Part shown: positions 48,765 to 60,527 of the stretch, piece by piece
Layout: each line of letters begins with the position of its first letter
Numbering within the stretch: position 1 is the first letter of the stretch
Assembly: GCA_947179155.2 (NCBI GenBank)
Contig: OX359274.1
Coordinates: 49,137,564-49,201,563, forward strand
DNA length: 64,000 nucleotides
Direction: 5' to 3'
Source of the DNA: Hedera helix
Lineage: Eukaryota > Streptophyta > Magnoliopsida > Apiales > Araliaceae
Program-made: the position numbers and the translations under genes
The notes under the pieces: model-generated
What the model saw: only the letters and a program-made list of their open reading frames with translations
Database searches by the model: none
Told to the model about the DNA's origin: nothing

Positions 48765-49073
48765 GTCCATTATTACTATTCGTCTAAAATGTACGTCATT
48801 ACAATTAATAAGTTTCGAAAATGATTACAAAACTAATACAGTAATAAAATTATTACTTTGAATTATAATAAGGTATTCCCGTCTCACAAAAAATAATTGA
48901 AATATAATTTTTTTAATTTTATATAAAAAAAAATTAAAGTACATAATTCAAATATAAAATATTATATAAAACATATATCTTTATCCTTTTCTTTAGCACT
49001 CTATTTTACCTTTGCAAATACTTGAGTAAAATTCACTATTTTAAGAAAAAGAAAAAGAAAGAATTTTCATGTT

Positions 49074-49564
49074 ACTAAGATTAGGGGTGTCCATCGGTAA
49101 AAAATCGAACCAGTACCGAAAAAACCGAACCGGTACCGAATTGAAATTACCGCTAAAACACGAACCGAAAACCGAACCGAATTATCGGTTTCGGTACCGG
49201 TTCGGTACAAATTCGGTTCGATTTTTTCGGTTCGGTTTTCGGTTTTTACCGATTAGCAATATATATAATAATTATTAATTATATATATTATTATATATAT
49301 AATAATATATATAATTATTATTAATTATATAATAATTAATATAAATTTATTATTAAATTACGTAATTCGGTTTTTTCGGTATACCGAATAGAACCGAAAT
49401 GCAAAATTACCCGTACCGCTACCGATACCGAAAAATATAAAAAATCGAAAAAACCGAAACCGAAAAAACCGGTACCGAAAAAAACTGGTACCGAAAAAAC
49501 CGATACCGATCGGTTCGGTAAAAAACCGAAAAAACCGAAAATTTTGAACACCCCTAACTAAGAT
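49074..49564. mobile_element. hAT-type MITE with 8-bp target duplication
   Basis: The element body is 49082-49556 (475 bp). Terminal repeats are TAGGGGTGT / ACACCCCTA. Both sides carry a perfect 8-bp duplication ACTAAGAT (49074-49081 and 49557-49564), the hAT superfamily length. The interior is dense in ACCGAA/TTCGGT motifs arranged as an inverted repeat around an AT core (49260-49350), so the whole element could fold on itself. No transposase, so non-autonomous. Confidence 0.88.
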
Positions 49565-49860
49565 ATCCGTTACGGATAAAATGAACCTTTCTTTACTTTT
49601 ATTGTTTTTAATTTGTGCGAAAAGCATCTATTTGCTAGTAAAATTTAGTTTCCAAGAAATTAAAAGGTTAAGATAAAATACGAAAAGAACAAAGAAAATT
49701 GAAGAAAAAGATGAAGATGAAGAAAGAAGATAATGCATCCTGTCTGTACATAGGGAAGCAAACTCTTTGGGTCAACTATCTCTCATTTTCAAGAATTGCC
49801 AACTCAAAAACTTATGGGCCATAGATTTTCAAAAACATGTATCGTCTTTGAATAATGATA

Positions 49861-50012
49861 AGTGCACCCAAAAAAATAATACAAATATCAAATATAAAAT
49901 AATATTTGTTATTAAAAAATAAGATTTTACACTGAAATTCATGTCAAATAGCGTTTTTTAATGATTAAAATGAATATAATATTTAATTTTATATCTGAAT
50001 TTTGTATACGTA
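49861..50012. mobile_element. Fold-back MITE, family F, degenerate
   Basis: Weak inverted arms, with GTTATTAAAAAATAAGATTT and TAGCGTTTTTTAATGATTAA in the centre. Similar size and layout to the clearer copies at 27453 and 48628. Confidence 0.35.
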
Positions 50013-50570
50013 GTGTTTGCCCATTGTGTTTTCAGAATATATATACACATTTAATTTTATAATCAAAAAATATGTTTGAGGATAAAAATGAGAGAGGAGA
50101 GAAATATTTTGACTATTATTTTATTTTTGAGTTTGTATTTATAGGTGTTTTAAGTTCCCTTGACCTGTTGGTTTATGCACTGTAAAGTGGTGTATATACT
50201 TATATCCATTGTTTTTTAACTTTCACAATCGAGGATAAAAATCATGGAGTGTAAATTAACTAAGTGGTATTAGCTAAATTAATTTTATGCACATTTTTCT
50301 TGTTTGTGAGTTTGTTAAGGATGAGAAAAGAAAAGAAAAGAACATAATATTTGGTCACCTTTTAAGTCTAAAAAAATATAAAAATAAATTATTACTTGAG
50401 TGAATCATTATATTCACTAAATTACCAACTATTTACAAACCCAAAATAATTTAATGAAAGGGTAAAGTGGTAAAATTTATATTTCCTTCTCTTTTATTTT
50501 ATAAACCTGACGGACAATACAAAGGAAATCTTATAGATTTTTCATTTTTTATTTTTGTTATAAGATTATT

Positions 50571-50704
50571 AGGAAACTGATATTTTCACGATAATTTTTT
50601 ATATTTTCACACGTAGGGTCTACATATTAACTATTGTAGAGGTACATAATTAATTTTTACGTGTAAAAATATCAAAAATTGTAATGAGAATATGAGTTTC
50701 CTTT
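50571..50704. mobile_element. Fold-back MITE with about 45-bp arms
   Basis: The left end AGGAAACTGATATTTTCACG and the inverse of the right end (AGGAAACTCATATTCTCATT) align along about 45 bases, down to CACGTA at both inner edges. Related in its GATATTTTCA motif to the fold-back at 19918. Confidence 0.55.
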
Positions 50705-51576
50705 TTATTATTCTCTTCGGTCCTAATTCTAGATTGGGTTAATTGCTAGCAAATATACACACATTGGTCGCCGATATCTCGTCCAGGATCCAACAGTCGA
50801 GAAGGTTGCAGCCTAGCAGGTTGCTATAAACTAATCTATTTGTTGTTTTAAAAAATTAAACGGATTCGTTTAAATTTTAAATTTACAAATTGACTTTAAA
50901 AAATTAAATATATATTTAATTTTAAGAGAAAGGTAGTAGCAGTCTAGTTAATAACATTGATGAGATTGAAGTTGTCCTCAGTCCTGGCTTTATTTTGAGA
51001 CGGCCCAAAATGGAAACTACGGCAACTAATTAAGCATATCAGTTGACAATAAATTTTCTTATTTGTATATGATAATGACAATATTATAATAATACCAATA
51101 ATTTCGTTGTTTTTAATATAAATCAATGTTATATTAGTCATTTGTTTGAAAAAAAAAAGGTCAGATAATTATCTTATATATACTTTAAAGCAGTAGCCAG
51201 AAGCAGCTAAATGCAGTACACGTTATTATGGTAAGGTAAGGAAACGCGAGAGATGAGTAAAAGTCCTATTTATTTAGAAAGTTGAAAGGGAAATTGATAG
51301 TTTCGTAAAACCTCACGTACATGAAGATGGACCTCACTTACTATTCTTGTGAGCGAGAATTTGCAGAATTATCAATTTTTCCTGTGAAAATATATATTCT
51401 CTTTATTTACACTCGTTGTTCACCATAAAAACATACTCCCTCTGTCAGTAAAAAACATTTCCATGTTTTTTTTTACAGCTACTTGCCTTCCTACTAATTC
51501 ACATTCCGGACCTCATCAAAGAAACTTCTCCTGAACTTAACGTATAATAAACATATGTACAAATGAGACTAATAAA

Positions 51577-53620
51577 TCAGTTTTCGACAGATACACAGTC
51601 CCTTAAAGGTCTACGCCTATTGACAATGAGGCCAGTTCGATGAGTGTAAGCGGAATTTTTATGAGCAGTTTGAGGATTTGAGTCTGCGTTAACGTCACAA
51701 TTTAATACAGTTTCGAGTCCATCCTCAGTAGCCAAGTTACCAAGTTGAAACTGATGAGGTCCAAGCTCGGAGTAATTCAAACTGAGGTGTGTTACTTCTG
51801 ACATGGATTTGGTTAGATTAGCCTGCTGCTGAATTTTGAAGAATAAGCATACTACCGCACAATCATCCACCTTGGCACTTGGGAATTTGTATTTCCATGC
51901 TCCAACAGCTCGATCTACCAATAGTCTAGCTGCCATGGATCGCTTCCTTGCTGAAGCAACAACCCGAATTACCTCATCATTTGACAACACATCCCATATC
52001 TGCATGCAGCAAAAACACACGTTTCTACAATATGACGAGCTGTCTAGAATATATATATGTATATATATATACCCCATCTGTTGCTAGGACCACGAATTCA
52101 TCCTTTTCTGTAAGCTTTCTATAAGAAATTTGAGGAACTGAAATGAGCCCGAAATCTTTTAAGCAAAAATCTCCAAAAGCTCTTGCCATGGCAAGACCAG
52201 GACAATCTTGATCGGGCATCCAACCTCTAAACACAGTTGGTTCTTCCTCCATTGCCAAAACTCTGCCATTACACTTTGTAATTCTCTTGCATTCACCTAA
52301 ACACGTAATATCATAATGGATACATCAAAATCTTGATTTAGACAGACCATAAAATTTCTTCTTCTTTCACATTGAAGAAGTGAACACAGAACACCTACTT
52401 GGAAGATTTGGTTTCAAGTCTACAGCTAGTTGGACAGGAACAAGTTGATCTCTGTTGCCTCTTGTGCAAAGAATTGCACGAGAGTCCCCCAAGTTTGCAA
52501 TCATCAAGTGCCTGCCCTGAATAATATAAGAAACAAAAGATTTAAAGAAAAGAAAAATGATAAATATCGCACTCATTAACTGCAGCTCGAGTAAAAACAA
52601 TTAATATACCTTTCCAAGAACCGATACTGACGTTGCTCCACTGCAGTAGCTATCAATCTCGTATCCTCAGCTTCAAGATCTTCATCCATAACTTTGAAGG
52701 ACTCGATTAAACTTGCCTTTACTAAAGAATAGAGTGGACCGTGATTATCATTATCAGCAGGATCATCAATGTTCTCACTGTCTGAACAATCAAGATTGTT
52801 ACTACCATTTTGTTGTATTAATATGTGGTTGTTTAAGTGATGCTGAAAGCTTGGAGGGTAATGTATCGTGCACATGACGTGCAACCTTGTGACCTGAGGG
52901 ACCATGTCCATCAAACACACCACAGAAAATTGCACCTTTGGCACCAGTAAAATTCTGGGAAAAATACAAGAATCAGCAACATGGGCTATTATTCTTTCTA
53001 CAATCATATTTCAAAAGGGGTATGGTTAGGGATTTATATCGTAATCTAGGATGCCACAATAAATGTGGAACAAAGTTAATAATCTCAGTAAAATGTTCTT
53101 AAACCAACATTCGGATAAAATCAGACGATGAAAAAGGAAATGATAACATAGATGATAAAGAGTACCCACGATCCCAAATGGAAGGAATAACATTGGCTGG
53201 AAATGAAATCTATGAAATTCAGTCAGCTGATATAAGTTTAGTGTAGAAACATATGTGCAAGTATAAATATACACACCCATTAACAAGAATCATAAACAAG
53301 ATTTAAAAGAAAACTAATTGCACCTAAAAAAAAGTGCAATGTGGGTTCTGTTTCTTTCCTGAAAAAGGTTAAAAAAAAAAAACAGGACTGAATAAAATAA
53401 ACAGTTTACCCCCCAACACAGCCATAGCATCTTGATTAACCCCCTTTCGGCCTTGTTGGGTAAACATTGACATAAATTTGGAGGATCCTTTTAGCCTGAC
53501 ATGTACCCCACAATCACCATGGCCTACAATATCCTCACCTTCAATCTCTCTTTCATCCTCAACAAGGAACTCATCAAATTTCTGACCCTTTATTATTTGA
53601 CACGTACAACAGGCACCCAT
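51577..53620 (-). pseudogene. PP2C phosphatase gene (group E-like), frameshifted
   Basis: Five minus-strand exons: 53410-53620, 52610-52954, 52399-52516, 52073-52296 and 51577-51999. The start MGACCTCQIIKG fits group E PP2Cs with an acylatable N-terminus. Metal-binding and core motifs are visible: GRKGVNQDAMAV, GVFDGHGPSGHKVARHV, IANLGDSRAILCTRG, PGLAMARAFGDFCLKDFGLI, VLATDG+IWDVLSNDEV and KVDDCAVVCLFFK, then a Ser/Asn-rich tail. Three small insertions break it: about 1 base at the end of exon 1 (53409-53417), about 1 base in exon 2 near 52812-52830 (leading to TAG TAA in the original frame) and about 2 bases near 52660. The last two together restore the frame for the end of exon 2. All else, including splice sites, looks intact. 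It is a very young pseudogene or an error-affected real gene. Confidence 0.8.
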
Positions 53621-54524
53621 TTTTCCAACCCATTCAAAAATTGGTCAAGACCCCACCAAGTTTTCCCGGGGAAAAAAAATAAGAAGAAAATTTCCTCGAG
53701 AAAACAATTAATCAGGAGATTTCTTAGCGATGTACAAATGAATTGGCTTGCTGTATAGAAATGGGGAGTAGTACTGCATTTGTGTATTCAAAAGACAAGA
53801 AGATGAAGAGGCATCCATGAATTAATTTTGGATTTTCAGAGATGGCATTATCATGATGATTATGAAATTAAATGAAAGAATGAAATGAGTACAAATTCAT
53901 TGCCAAAATGACGAATATTTTCTTCAACAATGACCTCTCTCCCTTATCCAAGATTAACCTTTTCATCTCTTTCTTTCTATTTAGCTCCCCTGTGTACGGA
54001 TGTATACTTCTCCCTGTCATTACATAAGCTCCCTTGAATCTGGATAATTTTAGACCAACATTATAGCCTTACGGAATCAATAACGTTAACAATTTTACTT
54101 AATCTTTATATTGTAAGAATAAAAAAAATTGGTGATAATTTTGGAATGCCATAGAAAAATTTACGAGTATGAAAAGAAGAGCATGTCAAAATTACAAGAG
54201 GATGAAAATTTATATTTAATTCGAGATTCTGAGACACAAATACAGTAATCATATAAAAGAAGTATATTTTCAACCGGTCAAGTTTGTTTATTTCGTTACC
54301 ATAAAATTATTAACACTCATGATCATAATCAATAAAATTTACATAATCTCATATTTTGTTTAGCACTCTTTGTATTTGTGAGGAAAAAAAAAAACCTCAA
54401 CAGCTGGACTTTTTAAACCTTATAGATTTGCCACTTAAATTCTAGGTATTCATTTTTTCACCAACTTTTATACCACTTTTTTTTTTTTTACATTTCTTTT
54501 TAGTGAAATGTTAACGGAACATCT

Positions 54525-54567
<43 letters not shown>

Positions 54568-56317
54568 GATGATATTACAAGTACAAAAAAGAAAAACAGC
54601 TGACAAAATTATGCTAAATTCATATGAAAAAAAGGCCTAAAACTTCCGATTGTAATAAACATTTTGAAACTATTCACTAAATCGTTAAAAACCATCCTGG
54701 GACCCCAAAGATTTCTCAAACTTGGTACATTCCCAGATTTGGGAAGGATTAGTTGAGAGTTATCACTGCCACCCCTCCTGCTGTCCTGCAGTTAGTTTCT
54801 CAATCATTCAAATACAACATTCATAGATTCATCATTCGGTCACCTTTTTATTGACTGGTAAGTTTTTTCTACAAGTAGCAAACTTTTTCAAAGGTTAAAT
54901 AAGATAATATACATTAAAATCAGGTAATTTTGTGAATCAGGTGGGTGCTGGGCTTCTACAGGGTAAATATATATCCTTCTGTATTATTGAAGATGGGAAC
55001 CTCATATGTGCATACATGAGGTGGAGACGGATTAACTCGTTAACTAGAACATCTCAAATTATCCATCCCATGCCTATCTACAAGCAAACAAGTGCATCCG
55101 GGCGAACTCATCTAAATCGTATCTGCAACTGGACAACACAGCCCACAGAAACTGTCCTCTACTGCTCACAACGGTTTTAACTGGGAAAACTTTATGCAAA
55201 ACATTTACATTCACTAGAGCAAAATCTGGAAACCTAGTATCTCAAACTTGGAAACTCCCCTTTTTCCTACTGTTACAAGAAACCATAAACAATATAACAG
55301 AAGTCCTATCATTTGTATAAACTCAGCAATAGGTCACACTAATTACTTATTTTTAGACATTTGTAGCCGAAGAATAATGAATTTGATAAGTCACTATTTA
55401 GAGTGACTACTAATCTTAGGCACAAGCCAATTTCCAAACACAATCAACAAGTTCTTGATGCTCGTCAGAGAAAATGTCATAAAATCATCTGTCATTTATC
55501 TTTATGACACTTCCAACCCTTCCCCTGTAGCCTCAAAAAAATATGGAAAATTAATGCCAACTTGGCATGTAGATGATGAATGCAGATTTTGTGCAAATAT
55601 GACCTAAGAGTCCCCTTTCAGATCAAAACATTAATATGGGTTTAACAGAGAAGCAAATGGAGGGAAAGCATTAAAACTTTAAATCTGAAAGTCTCAAAGA
55701 AGAAGAGGCCCATAGCAGATATGCATTTCATGTAAACAATTTTGAGAATGCTAAAAAAGACCTTTAAGCCTAAAGACAACCCAATCAAAAATTTAACTTT
55801 TCTACGAGTATTGTGCATCACCATTTAAATATGCAGGTCACGATCAAGGATTAAGTACTAGAATAGACAAACTAAAGCATTTCACAGCTATCACAAAAGT
55901 TAAACAACTATCAGTGATGCCAAAATCAGGCTTGAGTTTGCTTCTCGCTCCCTTTGGCTTCCGAGATACCAAGTGAAGCCAATAGCAGGTTTTGCATTTC
56001 ATAACTACCAAGAGAAAAAATTCTTAACCATGATCCCTAGTTATAAAAACCTCATATACATGACCTATAGCTCAAACTTAATTTAAAGAAAAATATGACA
56101 ATGGAGTAGCAGAAGAAAGTACCGTACAATGTAGCCTGTAACGAAATTAAGTGACTAATTGCTCAATTCAATGGTCAACTTTTTAAGTACGAATGAAATT
56201 GTATTACAAGGGGACAAAGGATAGAAAGAAAGGGGGAAAAAAGAGAGAAAAAGAAAAAAACTACAACATTTTCAATTTTGTTGCTTAAAGAAACAGAAAG
56301 ATGGTAGGTTTTACCAG
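53621..56317. other. Intergenic with a long G run
   Basis: Includes the PP2C promoter side, T-rich tracts near 54480 and 41 consecutive G at 54526-54566. A moderately GC region at 54930-55180 has an 82-codon plus-strand ORF with no family resemblance. The part next to 56317 should be the 3' UTR of the methyltransferase gene. Confidence 0.45.
54526..54566 (+). repeat. Poly(G) run of 41 bases
   Basis: An uninterrupted run of G in an AT-rich spacer, about 45 bases after a T-rich run (54479-54490). Such runs are unstable and hard to sequence; the length may not be exact. Confidence 0.85.
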
Positions 56318-57868
56318 TCACCACCATTGATGAACCAGAACTCCACTTTGTCTGAGAGAGGTAAACAGGTCTAAGCATTGGCCATAAGTTTTCTCATACT
56401 TGGGAGATCTCTCACCAGGACAGCATTTCTGCCACCTATTATAATGGCATTCAAGAAAGATCTCATCTATCAGACAAATGGCCCCCGTCTCAAACAACCT
56501 CGGTATCAAATCAAATTCAGTCCCTTCCACATCCATCTTCATCACAACAAAATCTTTCTTAGTCACTACACTCTTCAACCAATTCGCAAAGTCAAACCCT
56601 TTGATCTTATCAACATCAGCAACAGGATTAGCAGAGGATTGAACTGGTTGAATCCGACCCATTCCTCTTCCTTCCACCGCATCTTTATGATTGCCCGGGT
56701 CCTGATTAATTTCAAAGAACAAGCTCTCATTTCTCACCCATGCTGCATAAGGCAGTAAAGTTACGCCTTTCTTGTATCTATACTCTTCATGAAAAGTCTT
56801 ATCAGCCTCAATTGCATAAATTTCAAAGGTTTTATTTTGCTTGGGGTATTGCTTTTTGAACCAACTACCAATACTTGATCCATAACTACGGGCTCCAACA
56901 TCCACATAAACATACCTCTGCTTAAAATTGATATCAGCCATTGAGGATAGATACTTTATGTTCTTAATATTCCTCTTCAATGTGATCCAGGGTTTTAAGG
57001 GCTCCTCTAAAATCAAAGGCTCAGCTTTCCGGACCAATTGTTGTTTGTAACCCTGGATGGAGCACTTATTATCTACGGATTGGCCAATGGGCTCTTTGAT
57101 CAGCCCTTGGCGAATAAATTCAATCTCTTTCTTCATGACAATTTCACGAATAGATTGTGGTGAATCAATACCCTCGATTTCTCGAGCGCGTATAAATGTA
57201 CAGCAATTGAATAAATCAATAAACGAATTCAAACTATACGTATCTTTAGAAGCTGTATGGACAACGAAAAACCCATCGGGCTTAAGCGTCCTTGCGATCT
57301 CCGCGGCGAATGCTGCTGGCTTAACCGATCTATCGAGCGAACCGTTACCGGCGAAGATGAAATCAAATATGTTATCATTAAACGACAGTTTAATTGCCTG
57401 ACCTGAAATTACCAAGGGCTTGGCGGCTTTCTTAAAAACTCCAATTGAGTCCGGAACCCCAATCTCTTTCAGCGCGAACACATCATCCCCGGCTGGAGTG
57501 TCGAGGCAGAGGGACTTGGAATTGGGGGAGAGAAAACCGTCAACGATCATATCCTGAAAAACGGAGGAGTAGAACTTAACGACGAGATCGGGGTGGCTGG
57601 GCTTTGAGGGAGAGAATTTGACGGCGGTGGCATCGTTAACGATGACGGAGGAGGAAGAGGAACCCAGCTGGGCGGCGCCGGTGACGAGATTGAGATTAGA
57701 ATCGGGCAAGGAGAAGAAGCAGAAATTGCCCAGGTCACAGGATTCGCCTCTAATAGTGACAACATAAGCGAATCGAAAGCCAATGAAGAGAACACAAAAG
57801 AGAGAAACTCGTACCAGTATGTTTCGGAGAAAGCTCCGTTTGACTCCAGCGGAACCACCAGGCTCCAT
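56318..57868 (-). CDS. Membrane-anchored SAM methyltransferase-like protein (FkbM/DUF7870 type)
   Basis: An intact single-exon gene of 516 residues on the minus strand. Residues about 18-38 form one hydrophobic segment after a basic head (RSFLRNILVR), so a type II signal anchor and Golgi or endomembrane location are likely. Residues about 95-230 resemble a degenerate class I methyltransferase fold (KSLCLDTPAGDDVFALKEIG, ARTLKPDGFFVVHTASKD). The C-terminal third (about 318-516) has a second SAM-binding-like site, YVYVDVGARSYGSSIGSWF (DVGAR at 323-327), IYAIEAD and VVMKMDVEGTEFDLIPRLFE, as in FkbM-type methyltransferases and the plant DUF7870 family. It is rich in Cys near the end (CCPG). The substrate is not known. 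The start at 57868 is the only Met before the anchor. Its relatives in plants are annotated only as SAM-dependent methyltransferase superfamily. Confidence 0.8.
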   Translation of the reverse strand: MEPGGSAGVKRSFLRNILVRVSLFCVLFIGFRFAYVVTIRGESCDLGNFCFFSLPDSNLNLVTGAAQLGSSSSSVIVNDATAVKFSPSKPSHPDLVVKFYSSVFQDMIVDGFLSPNSKSLCLDTPAGDDVFALKEIGVPDSIGVFKKAAKPLVISGQAIKLSFNDNIFDFIFAGNGSLDRSVKPAAFAAEIARTLKPDGFFVVHTASKDTYSLNSFIDLFNCCTFIRAREIEGIDSPQSIREIVMKKEIEFIRQGLIKEPIGQSVDNKCSIQGYKQQLVRKAEPLILEEPLKPWITLKRNIKNIKYLSSMADINFKQRYVYVDVGARSYGSSIGSWFKKQYPKQNKTFEIYAIEADKTFHEEYRYKKGVTLLPYAAWVRNESLFFEINQDPGNHKDAVEGRGMGRIQPVQSSANPVADVDKIKGFDFANWLKSVVTKKDFVVMKMDVEGTEFDLIPRLFETGAICLIDEIFLECHYNRWQKCCPGERSPKYEKTYGQCLDLFTSLRQSGVLVHQWW

Positions 57869-60180
57869 TATAATTTACTCTTTTTTCTACCGGTGTATTT
57901 GTATGTATGTGCGTGTGTATTAGGTTGATGTATGTACAGAGTGATGGAGAGAGAAATAAGAAGTCTAAATCTATAAATCTGGGAGGGTAGAGGGATTATC
58001 GGGAGCAGAATCGGGCGGAGGTATGGTTAGCGCCGATGAGAGAACAGTGGGACTTAGCAGTGTCAATGAATTGAAAATACACAGGGAAGAAAGGGACAAA
58101 ACGGGAAGTCATGGTAAATTAAGAAAGCATGGAGAAAATTGCTCAATGTTATGGGTTCTTTCTCTCCTTCAAGTTGCTGGGTTTTTTTACTGGATTTTTT
58201 TCTCATAGAGTGGAAAATGGTGGAGATAGAAATGAGTGAAGCAAAGTGACTAAAATAGTACTAGTATCGAGGAAGATGAGGAGGGTGGACAACCGGACAA
58301 GTCGGTAAGCACGGTCCACGCGGACTCCTAATGATGCATGAGAAAACGAAATTGGGTTATGGTCCAACATGCAAATTGACAAACTTAATAATTATCTGCA
58401 TTTCTTTTAAACCCCTATAATTTGAAGATACGACAAAATAACTCATCCAAAATTGGTAAATTGAATTAAATATCTAATGTGTTTGTGAGTGTTAAAAAGG
58501 ATTGGAAAATATGAATTTTATTTTTTTTATTTGTGAGTTTTTTAAGAATGAAAAATAAATAAATAAATAAATAAACATAAAATTTGAACAAATTTGAACC
58601 AATAAAAAAAGACGGGAGTAAATATTAAGAATTAATATTTTTGCAAGATTATTCATATAGGGACTATAAATTAGACGACTCACACTATGTGAAAGAAGAC
58701 TTATTACAATGTGATTTTTTTTATTAAAATAAAAATTATTTAAAAATATTTTCCATTACAAATATAACAAAATTTAATATAAATATAATGCGGTAGTTTA
58801 TATTTAAAATTTTAAGTTTTCTGCTTTCTCTATTCCTTTCAAAACCCATATATAACATAATTTCTCAATCCCAATTTAAACATAATGTTAACGTCTTAAT
58901 CTTTTTACTCTTAATACTCAAATTAGGACATCATTTACTTATTATTATTATTATTAGCACTATATTTTAGCTTCCGTTGTGTTATGTGGCAGGTGAGAGA
59001 TTTAATACTCCTTCTATTTAAAAATTAGAGATAAATTTTGGTTGTTTAAGTAATTTAATCCTTTTTCATATTTAATGATTATTTTTATTTTATCATAAAG
59101 ATTTAAGACGGCTCTTATTTTTGTTGCCCACATAATTTGATGCTTGGGAATTGGAATTCATTAATATTTTCATTTTTTTTTTGTTTGTGAAGGTTGGCTT
59201 TGCTTCCTTTTTAAAAAAAGCAAAAGTAATAGTTTTTTTTTTTGAAATGTTTTAATTTATTATAATACTTTATCCTAATATAAAGACAAAGATTTACGTG
59301 GAGAAATAAGTTATACAAGTAAATCAAGTGGTCATTCATCCATCGAAAATAGCAATTATGAATAATACTTTTAGCTATCAATCTTGAAAAAATATATATA
59401 AGGAATCGATAATTTCACAAGGTTATATTCACGTTAAAAATAAATGAGTTCCATTTATGTGAGAATTTTTTTCATAAAAATATTAATTTTTATCTATAAA
59501 AATAATAATTCCCAAAATATAAGGCAAAATTTGAAAACAAAAACAGCCGATATTTAGATTTGTGGTGCCCACGCGTTTCACTTGACTTGGCATAGCCAGC
59601 TGGAACTGTATGGTGACCTCGCGGCTCATCTAGTCCCAACCAACCAACCTCTTTAACTTCAATACCAAAGTTTTTTTTTTAGAGTCATTGTTAGCAAGGG
59701 GGTTAGGATTTGAACCCATATCCTATGTACGGTAACGGTGGTTGGTTAACACATCGTTAGAAAAAATTATTTAATAATTTTGGAATAACGTTATGTTATG
59801 TTATGTAGTGTTTTAGATTAATTAATTTTTTATATTTTAATAATATTTTTTTATTTATAATTATTAATTTACTAAAATTTAGAAATTTTATTGACTTAAA
59901 ATATCATATAAATTTATACCAGAATCACCAACACCTGATCCTAGTATTAATATCAAAGTTGGATTACACGCGATACCAATATTAACATCTATCCGTTTTA
60001 TAGTAATCCATAGATAGAGCAAGTAGTAAGATTAGAATTCCCCGCAATTAAGAGAGCATCAATCTCATGATGGCAAATGAATGACAATTATTTTAGGGTC
60101 AACAAGTTTTCAGTGCAGGTATTAATTAGTAAATTTTAGTAGTAGTAGTAGTAGAATGTCAACAAGTTACTAGAACACTA
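57869..60180. other. Intergenic, no gene seen
   Basis: Promoter side of the methyltransferase gene, then AT-rich spacer. A 61-codon ORF at 58023-58208 is probably 5' leader. A possible SINE tail lies near 59665-59760. Otherwise nothing supported. Confidence 0.45.
59665..59760 (-). mobile_element. Possible tRNA-derived SINE fragment
   Basis: The minus strand has a B-box-like GGGTTCAAATCC, an upstream GTTAACCAACC that could be a decayed A-box, and, after the box, a run of A (11 T on the plus strand near 59671). No cloverleaf forms, so a tRNA gene is unlikely. Confidence 0.3.
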
Positions 60181-60527
60181 GGACTATGTTTGCTTGTAAA
60201 ATACATATTTGGGATTGGACTATTTGTATTAATTTAAAACTATTTCGGATTTTTTTATTCCATGATGAGGGATTATTAATCCTTTCATGTTGGACTATTA
60301 GTCCCATAAAACTATTTAACAGCTTAAAATGAGGGGGATTATTAATCCCAAATTCATCATGGGATTATATAATCCCTCATAAATAGCCTTAAGAATGATA
60401 AAAAATAGTCCAAGGACTATTTAAAGGACTATTAATCCCTTATCATGGGATAAATATAGTCCGAAATAGTGTTAAATTAATACAAATAATCCAATCCCAA
60501 GTATAACTTTTGTAAACAAACATAGCC
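60181..60527. mobile_element. MITE with Tourist-like termini, second copy
   Basis: The left end GGACTATGTTTGCTTGTAAA and the inverse of the right end (GGCTATGTTTGTTTACA) match the termini of the MITE at 23433-23920. The interior has 'ggactattaatccc'-type inverted blocks. Confidence 0.6.

Larger units (their letters stand above)
46804..49073. other. Intergenic with MITEs and simple repeats
   Basis: Holds the patellin 3' UTR, fold-back MITEs at 47001-47150 and 48628-48764, and (GGA)n near 47526-47553. ORFs at 47196-47435 derive from a GA-rich tract. No gene recognised. Confidence 0.5.
49565..51576. other. Intergenic, fold-back repeats only
   Basis: AT-rich spacer between the hAT MITE and the PP2C relic, with a degenerate family F copy (about 49861-50012) and a second fold-back element (50571-50704). 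The last about 100 bases may be PP2C 3' UTR (minus strand). Confidence 0.5.

Noticed and set aside
49069..49627. Phe/Gly- and Arg-rich ORFs on both strands
   Set aside because: They are products of TTCGGT/ACCGAA low-complexity sequence inside the hAT MITE.
58023..58208. 61-codon ORF upstream of the methyltransferase gene
   Set aside because: It is on the opposite strand in the likely promoter/5' UTR region, with no family resemblance.
59665..59760. A tRNA gene on the minus strand
   Set aside because: Only a B-box-like word is present. No acceptor stem or anticodon arm can be formed.
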